From NCBI RefSeq assembly GCF_013620795.1, contig NZ_LGLW01000002.1, forward strand, positions 208,524 through 272,523: a stretch of 64,000 bases of DNA, in the 5' to 3' direction. Numbering within the stretch: the first letter of the stretch is position 1; every line of letters starts with the position of its first letter. The notes under the pieces were generated by a model, which was given only the letters and a program-made list of their open reading frames with translations, searched no databases and had not been told where the DNA came from. This DNA comes from Pseudomonas sp. Q2-TVG4-2. GTDB lineage: Bacteria > Pseudomonadota > Gammaproteobacteria > Pseudomonadales > Pseudomonadaceae. Of this stretch, positions 60,151-64,000 are shown one piece after another. Made by a program: the position numbers and the translations under genes.

Positions 60151-61638
60151 ATGCTCCACACGATCAAACAAAACTGGTTCTGCAACATCCGTGGCGACGT
60201 GCTCGCAGGTCTCGTCGTTGCCCTGGCGCTGATCCCGGAAGCGATCGCCTTCTCGATCATCGCGGGGGTCGATCCGCGGGTCGGTCTCTACGCATCCTTC
60301 TGCATCGCGGTGGTGATTGCGTTCGTCGGCGGCCGTCCCGGCATGATTTCCGCCGCTACCGGCGCCATGGCGCTGCTGATGGTGACCCTGGTTCGCGATC
60401 ATGGCCTGCAATACCTGCTGGCCGCGACCCTGCTTTGCGGCCTGCTGCAGATCTTCGCCGGGTACCTGCGCCTCGGCTTGCTGATGCGCTTCGTCTCGCG
60501 TTCGGTGGTCACCGGCTTCGTTAACGCGCTGGCCATCCTGATCTTCATGGCGCAGCTGCCGGAGCTGACCAACGTCACCTGGCATGTCTATGCGATGACC
60601 GCCGCGGGACTGGGCATCATCTACCTGTTTCCCTATGTGCCGAAGCTTGGTCAGGTTATCCCGTCACCGCTGGTCTGCATCCTTACGTTGACTGCGGTGG
60701 CCATGTACCTGGGGCTGGACATCCGCACCGTGGGCGACATGGGCGATCTGCCCGATACACTGCCGATTTTCCTCTGGCCTGAAGTGCCGCTGACCTTCGA
60801 AACCCTGGCGATCATCTTCCCGTATTCCGCCGCGTTGGCAGTGGTGGGCCTGCTGGAATCGCTGATGACCGCCACCATCGTCGATGACCTGACCGATACC
60901 GGCAGTGACAAGAACCGCGAGTGCAAGGGCCAGGGCATTGCCAATATCGTCTCCGGTCTGTTCGGCGGTATGGCCGGTTGCGCCATGATCGGCCAGTCGG
61001 TGATCAACGTGAAATCCGGTGGTCGCACGCGGCTGTCGACACTGATCGCCGGTGTCGTATTGCTGTTGATGGTGGTGTTCCTCAACGAATGGGTCAGCCA
61101 GATCCCCATGGCCGCGCTGGTGGCGGTGATGATCATGGTGTCCATCGGCACCTTCAGCTGGGATTCGCTGCGCAATCTCAGGCATTACCCGCTCTCCACC
61201 AATATCGTCATGGTGGTGACCGTGGTGGTGGTGGTGTTCACTCATAACCTGGCGTACGGCGTGTTGGCCGGCGTGTTGCTCGCTGCGATGTTCTTCGCCA
61301 ACAAGGTCGGGCACTACCTGCATATCGGCTCGGAGCTGGATGACGAAGGCAATCAGCGCACCTACCGGGTGGTCGGGCAGGTATTCTTCAGTTCGTCGGA
61401 CAAGTTCACCGCCGCCTTCGACTTCAAGGAAGCCGTCGCAAAGGTCATCATCGACCTCAATCAGGCGCATTTCTGGGACATAACCGCAGTTGCGGCGCTG
61501 GACAAGGTGGTCGTCAAGCTCCGTCGAGAGGGCACCGAGGTCGAGGTGCTGGGTCTGAATGAGGCCAGCGCGACCATCGTCGACCGCTTCGGTGTACACG
61601 ACAAACCCGACGCCATCGACAAGCTCATGAGCCACTGA
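60151..61638 (+). CDS. SulP-family anion transporter with STAS domain
   Basis: A 495-residue transporter. About ten to twelve helices, beginning [20 protein letters not shown], the SulP signature, are followed by a cytosolic STAS domain (about residues 400-495). Bacterial members carry sulfate, bicarbonate or other anions; pairing with a UspA gene is more typical of bicarbonate (BicA-like) members than of sulfate ones, but this does not fix the substrate. The uspA-like gene follows 14 bases later. Confidence 0.9.
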   Translation: MLHTIKQNWFCNIRGDVLAGLVVALALIPEAIAFSIIAGVDPRVGLYASFCIAVVIAFVGGRPGMISAATGAMALLMVTLVRDHGLQYLLAATLLCGLLQIFAGYLRLGLLMRFVSRSVVTGFVNALAILIFMAQLPELTNVTWHVYAMTAAGLGIIYLFPYVPKLGQVIPSPLVCILTLTAVAMYLGLDIRTVGDMGDLPDTLPIFLWPEVPLTFETLAIIFPYSAALAVVGLLESLMTATIVDDLTDTGSDKNRECKGQGIANIVSGLFGGMAGCAMIGQSVINVKSGGRTRLSTLIAGVVLLLMVVFLNEWVSQIPMAALVAVMIMVSIGTFSWDSLRNLRHYPLSTNIVMVVTVVVVVFTHNLAYGVLAGVLLAAMFFANKVGHYLHIGSELDDEGNQRTYRVVGQVFFSSSDKFTAAFDFKEAVAKVIIDLNQAHFWDITAVAALDKVVVKLRREGTEVEVLGLNEASATIVDRFGVHDKPDAIDKLMSH

Positions 61639-61652
61639 TCAGGAGAACGACA

Positions 61653-62504
61653 ATGAACCAAGTATTGGCTTGCATCGACGGCTCCCCGCAGGCTTCGGCC
61701 GTCTGTGATTACGCGGCCTGGGCCAGCCTGCAGCTGGATGCGCCGCTGACCCTGCTGCATGTGCTCGATCATCAGCAGTATCCGGCGGCCGGCAACCTCA
61801 GCGGCATCATCGGGCTGGGCAGCCGCGAATACTTGCTGGAAGAGCTCGCCGCGCTGGATGAAAAGCGTAGCAAGCTGGCGCTTGAAGAGGGCCGGATGAT
61901 GCTCGATGCAGCGAAGCAGCGGGCGCTCACTGCGGGCGTGGCGCAGCCGGAGTTGCGCCAGCGCCACGGTGATCTGGTGGAAACGCTGCGTGATCTGGAA
62001 TCCGACACCCGTCTGCTGGTGATCGGCAAGCAGGGCGAGGACAGCGGCAATGACTTTCAGCTCATCGGCAGCCAGCTGGAAAGCGTAATTCGCACCATGC
62101 ACCGGCCGATCTTGGTCACCCCGGCCAATTTCAGTGTGCCGACCAGCGTCATGCTGGCCTTCGATGGCAGCGAGACTACGCGCAAGGGCGTCGAGATGTT
62201 GGCCTCCAGCCCGCTGTTCAAAGGCGTACCGATTCACTTGGTGATGGTGGGTGCCGACACCAGCGATAGTCGCGTGCCGCTGGAATCTGCGCGTGGCGCA
62301 TTGACCGCTGCGGGCTTCGAGGTGCATATCGCGATCCGCGCCGGTGAGGTCGAGCCCACGCTACATGCCTACCAGGCCGAGCACGGTATCGACCTGCTGG
62401 TGATGGGCGCCTACGGCCATTCGCGGATTCGCCAGTTTCTGGTCGGCAGCACCACCACCAGCATGATCCGCTCGACCACCACGCCGTTGCTGCTGCTGCG
62501 CTGA
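61653..62504 (+). CDS. Tandem universal stress protein (UspA family)
   Basis: A 283-residue protein with two Usp domains. The first is [20 protein letters not shown] with the loop [20 protein letters not shown]. The second is [20 protein letters not shown] with [20 protein letters not shown] and the phosphate-binding [18 protein letters not shown] end. It may bind ATP and act together with the SulP carrier it follows. Confidence 0.92.
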   Translation: MNQVLACIDGSPQASAVCDYAAWASLQLDAPLTLLHVLDHQQYPAAGNLSGIIGLGSREYLLEELAALDEKRSKLALEEGRMMLDAAKQRALTAGVAQPELRQRHGDLVETLRDLESDTRLLVIGKQGEDSGNDFQLIGSQLESVIRTMHRPILVTPANFSVPTSVMLAFDGSETTRKGVEMLASSPLFKGVPIHLVMVGADTSDSRVPLESARGALTAAGFEVHIAIRAGEVEPTLHAYQAEHGIDLLVMGAYGHSRIRQFLVGSTTTSMIRSTTTPLLLLR

Positions 62505-62538
62505 TACACCCCGGTATCGCGCGCGTCGTCGAGGCGCG

Positions 62539-62561
62539 CCGCTAGCCGCTCGGGCTAGCGG
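62539..62561. terminator. Hairpin between uspA-like gene and cfa
   Basis: CCGCTAGCC at 62539-62547 pairs with GGCTAGCGG at 62553-62561 over a 5-base loop and overlaps the cfa stop. No long T-run follows on either side, so it may serve as a weak terminator for both converging genes. Confidence 0.5.
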
Positions 62562-63736
62562 TAGATATCCGCCCGCGACCAGGGCAGCTCATGGGAGCCG
62601 TCCGGCAAGGGCTTACTCGCCAGAATCTGGTGCAGGTTGATCCAGTTGCGGCGAAAGCCATAGGCACAGCCGGCCAGATAGACCCGCCAGATGCGCAACG
62701 CGCGCTCTGGCACCAGCTGCTGCGCCTCGGCCAGGTTTGCCTCAAGTCGTTCGCTCCAGAACTGCAGCGTGCGCGCGTAATGCAGGCGCAGGCTTTCCAC
62801 GTCGACGATTTCCAGGCCTGATTCGCTGATGCAGGCGCTGATTTTCACCAGATGCGGCAGCTCGCCGTGAGGGAAGACGTAGCGATCGATGAACTCGCCC
62901 GCGCCATGAGCCACCGGCCGACCATCGATATACCGCGAGGTGATGCCGTGGTTGAGCACCAGGCCGCCCGGCCGCACCACATCCGACAACTGCTGGCAGT
63001 ACAGCGGCATGTTGGCGTGCCCGACATGCTCGAACATACCGACACTGACCACCTTGTCGAACTGACCGTCCTTGGGTAGATCACGGTAGTCCATGAGCTC
63101 CAGTTGGACCTGATCTTCGAGCCCCTCGGCGGCGACGCGCTCGCGGCCGAGTTTCAGCTGCTCCGCGCTGAGGGTGATGCCGAACACCTGGGCACCGTAC
63201 TCACGCGCAGCAAAGCGTGCCAGGCCGCCCCAGCCGCAGCCAACATCGAGCAGGCGATCGCCAGGTTTCAGCCGCAGTTTGCGGCACAGGTGACGCAGCT
63301 TGGCTTGCTGGGCCTGGTCGAGATCTTCCGTTCCGGTTTCGAAGTAACCGCAGGAATAGACCATGTCACGATCAAGCCAGAGCTGATAGAACTCGTTGGA
63401 CAGATCGTAGTGGTAGGAAATGGCCTCGGCATCGGTGGCCTTGTCATGTGCCTGGCGAACCGGCAGTGCCGAATGCGCCTCGCCCAGAGCACGGGTGATC
63501 TCATCGCCGATACGGATGACTTCTTCAAGCGGGCCGTGCAGATCGATCCGACCTTCGACATAGGCGCCGCCAAGCAGCGCAAGGCTGGGGTGGGCCAACT
63601 GCGGAACCAGATTAGGGTCCTTGATCTCCAGTGTCACGCTGGGCGCGGGGCCAATGTCAATTTGGTTGCCGTCCCATAGCCGCAGGCGCAACGGCAATTC
63701 CAACTCTCGAAGGGCCGGAAGCAATGCTGCCAACAT
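62555..63736 (-). CDS. cfa: Cyclopropane-fatty-acyl-phospholipid synthase
   Basis: A 393-residue CFA synthase. The N-terminal domain (about residues 1-95) is typical of the family, SAM binding is shown by LLDVGCGWGGLARFAAREYG, and the later segments DKVVSVGMFEHVGHANMPLY and FIDRYVFPHGELPHL contain the conserved Glu/His/Tyr of the bicarbonate-binding active site. It converts unsaturated acyl chains of membrane lipids to cyclopropanes in stationary phase. The ATG at 63736 has AGGAG at good spacing; the ATG two codons earlier is too close to it. Confidence 0.93.
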   Translation of the reverse strand: MLAALLPALRELELPLRLRLWDGNQIDIGPAPSVTLEIKDPNLVPQLAHPSLALLGGAYVEGRIDLHGPLEEVIRIGDEITRALGEAHSALPVRQAHDKATDAEAISYHYDLSNEFYQLWLDRDMVYSCGYFETGTEDLDQAQQAKLRHLCRKLRLKPGDRLLDVGCGWGGLARFAAREYGAQVFGITLSAEQLKLGRERVAAEGLEDQVQLELMDYRDLPKDGQFDKVVSVGMFEHVGHANMPLYCQQLSDVVRPGGLVLNHGITSRYIDGRPVAHGAGEFIDRYVFPHGELPHLVKISACISESGLEIVDVESLRLHYARTLQFWSERLEANLAEAQQLVPERALRIWRVYLAGCAYGFRRNWINLHQILASKPLPDGSHELPWSRADIYR

Positions 63737-63919
63737 GCTCATTCTCCTCTGTCAAGCTTGTTGGAAAGGCTAGACCAAGAATCAGCGTTTGCGGGCAGTC
63801 GAAAGATAGTTTTTGTCTATGGCGAAATGGAAGTCGCTCGGATAAGGCGCTTTGGTTGTGAAGCAGTCAGGCTGAGTTCGTGCGAGCCGATGGCCAGGAA
63901 AGTCCGGGCGGGAGAGATA

Positions 63920-64000
63920 TGGCGGAAGGCAGTGGGAGTCGAACCCACCCGGGAACGGCTGCCGCCCCCAACCGGGTTTGAAGCCCGGCCGCACCACCGG
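63920..64000 (-). tRNA. selC: tRNA-Sec (selC), 5' end cut by the window edge
   Basis: The reverse complement runs from the D-arm to the CCA end and closely matches E. coli selC. The anticodon TCA (63981-63979) sits in the loop CTTCAAA, the long extra arm is built around GGGGGCGGCAGCCGTTCCCG, the T-arm has GGTTCGACTCC and the 3' end is GCCTTCCGCCA. About the first 14 bases lie beyond the window. It implies selenoprotein synthesis; selA and selB are not in this window. Confidence 0.93.

Noticed and set aside
63782..63997. A 71-codon minus-strand frame
   Set aside because: It runs through the tRNA-Sec gene and is explained by it.
1..64000. CRISPR arrays, insertion sequences, integrases, rRNA genes
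   Set aside because: I saw no regular spacer-repeat array, transposase or integrase product, and no rRNA sequence in the window.

Overview
The window looks like a chromosomal segment of a high-GC gammaproteobacterium of the Pseudomonadaceae, most like the Pseudomonas stutzeri group (Stutzerimonas). The grounds are Pseudomonas-type REP palindromes, the oxyR-recG pair, DctB/DctD, a SulP-UspA pair, CFA synthase and a tRNA-Sec gene. This placement is by recognition, not by a database search.

Layout. 1-11952: ordinary chromosomal genes (recG end, oxyR, an SDR epimerase, a zinc alcohol dehydrogenase, an AEC transporter, a methyltransferase, a haem-oxygenase-like iron redox protein, a PilZ protein, an MFS carrier, a P-loop kinase, a dienelactone hydrolase). 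12172-48216: one unbroken block of about 36 kb that encodes a complete second, lateral-type flagellum. 48232-63736: a lactonase, an acyl-CoA dehydrogenase, a large hybrid histidine kinase, an ECF42-type sigma factor with two DGPF/YCII proteins, DctB/DctD, SulP/UspA and CFA synthase. The last 81 bases are most of a minus-strand tRNA-Sec gene (selC).

The flagellar block. Minus-strand fliM-fliN-fliP-fliQ-fliR-flhB-flhA faces plus-strand lafK-fliEFGHIJ. Next come flgM-flgN, then lafBCDEF (cap, two chaperones, hook-length control, FliL), lafS (sigma-28) and lafT/lafU (motor). A minus-strand ToxR-type membrane regulator with a small membrane partner follows, then minus-strand lafA (flagellin) and flgA. 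Plus-strand flgBCDEFGHIJKL and a last gene resembling LafW by position close the block. There are no chemotaxis genes, no fliO, no flhF/fleN and no polar-type master regulator. LafK is a sigma-54 activator with a degenerate receiver.

Regulation read from the DNA. Four sites share the exact pattern TTTAA-N16-GTCGC(C/T)T. They lie upstream of flgM, lafB and lafA, and on the fliM side of the fliM/lafK divergence. A fifth near-match lies just upstream of flgK. The spacing is that of a sigma-28 promoter, but the -10 box differs from the usual GCCGATAA, so this is probably the dedicated LafS promoter. A good sigma-54 site (GG-N10-GC) precedes flgB. I infer the order LafK/sigma-54 for hook-basal-body genes, then FlgM release and LafS for late genes, with the ToxR-like pair as a possible envelope input.

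Other points of note: FlgJ is fused to a lytic transglycosylase (SLT) domain. FliM lacks the usual CheY-binding peptide while FliN starts with a similar one. REP elements sit at most operon borders inside the flagellar block.
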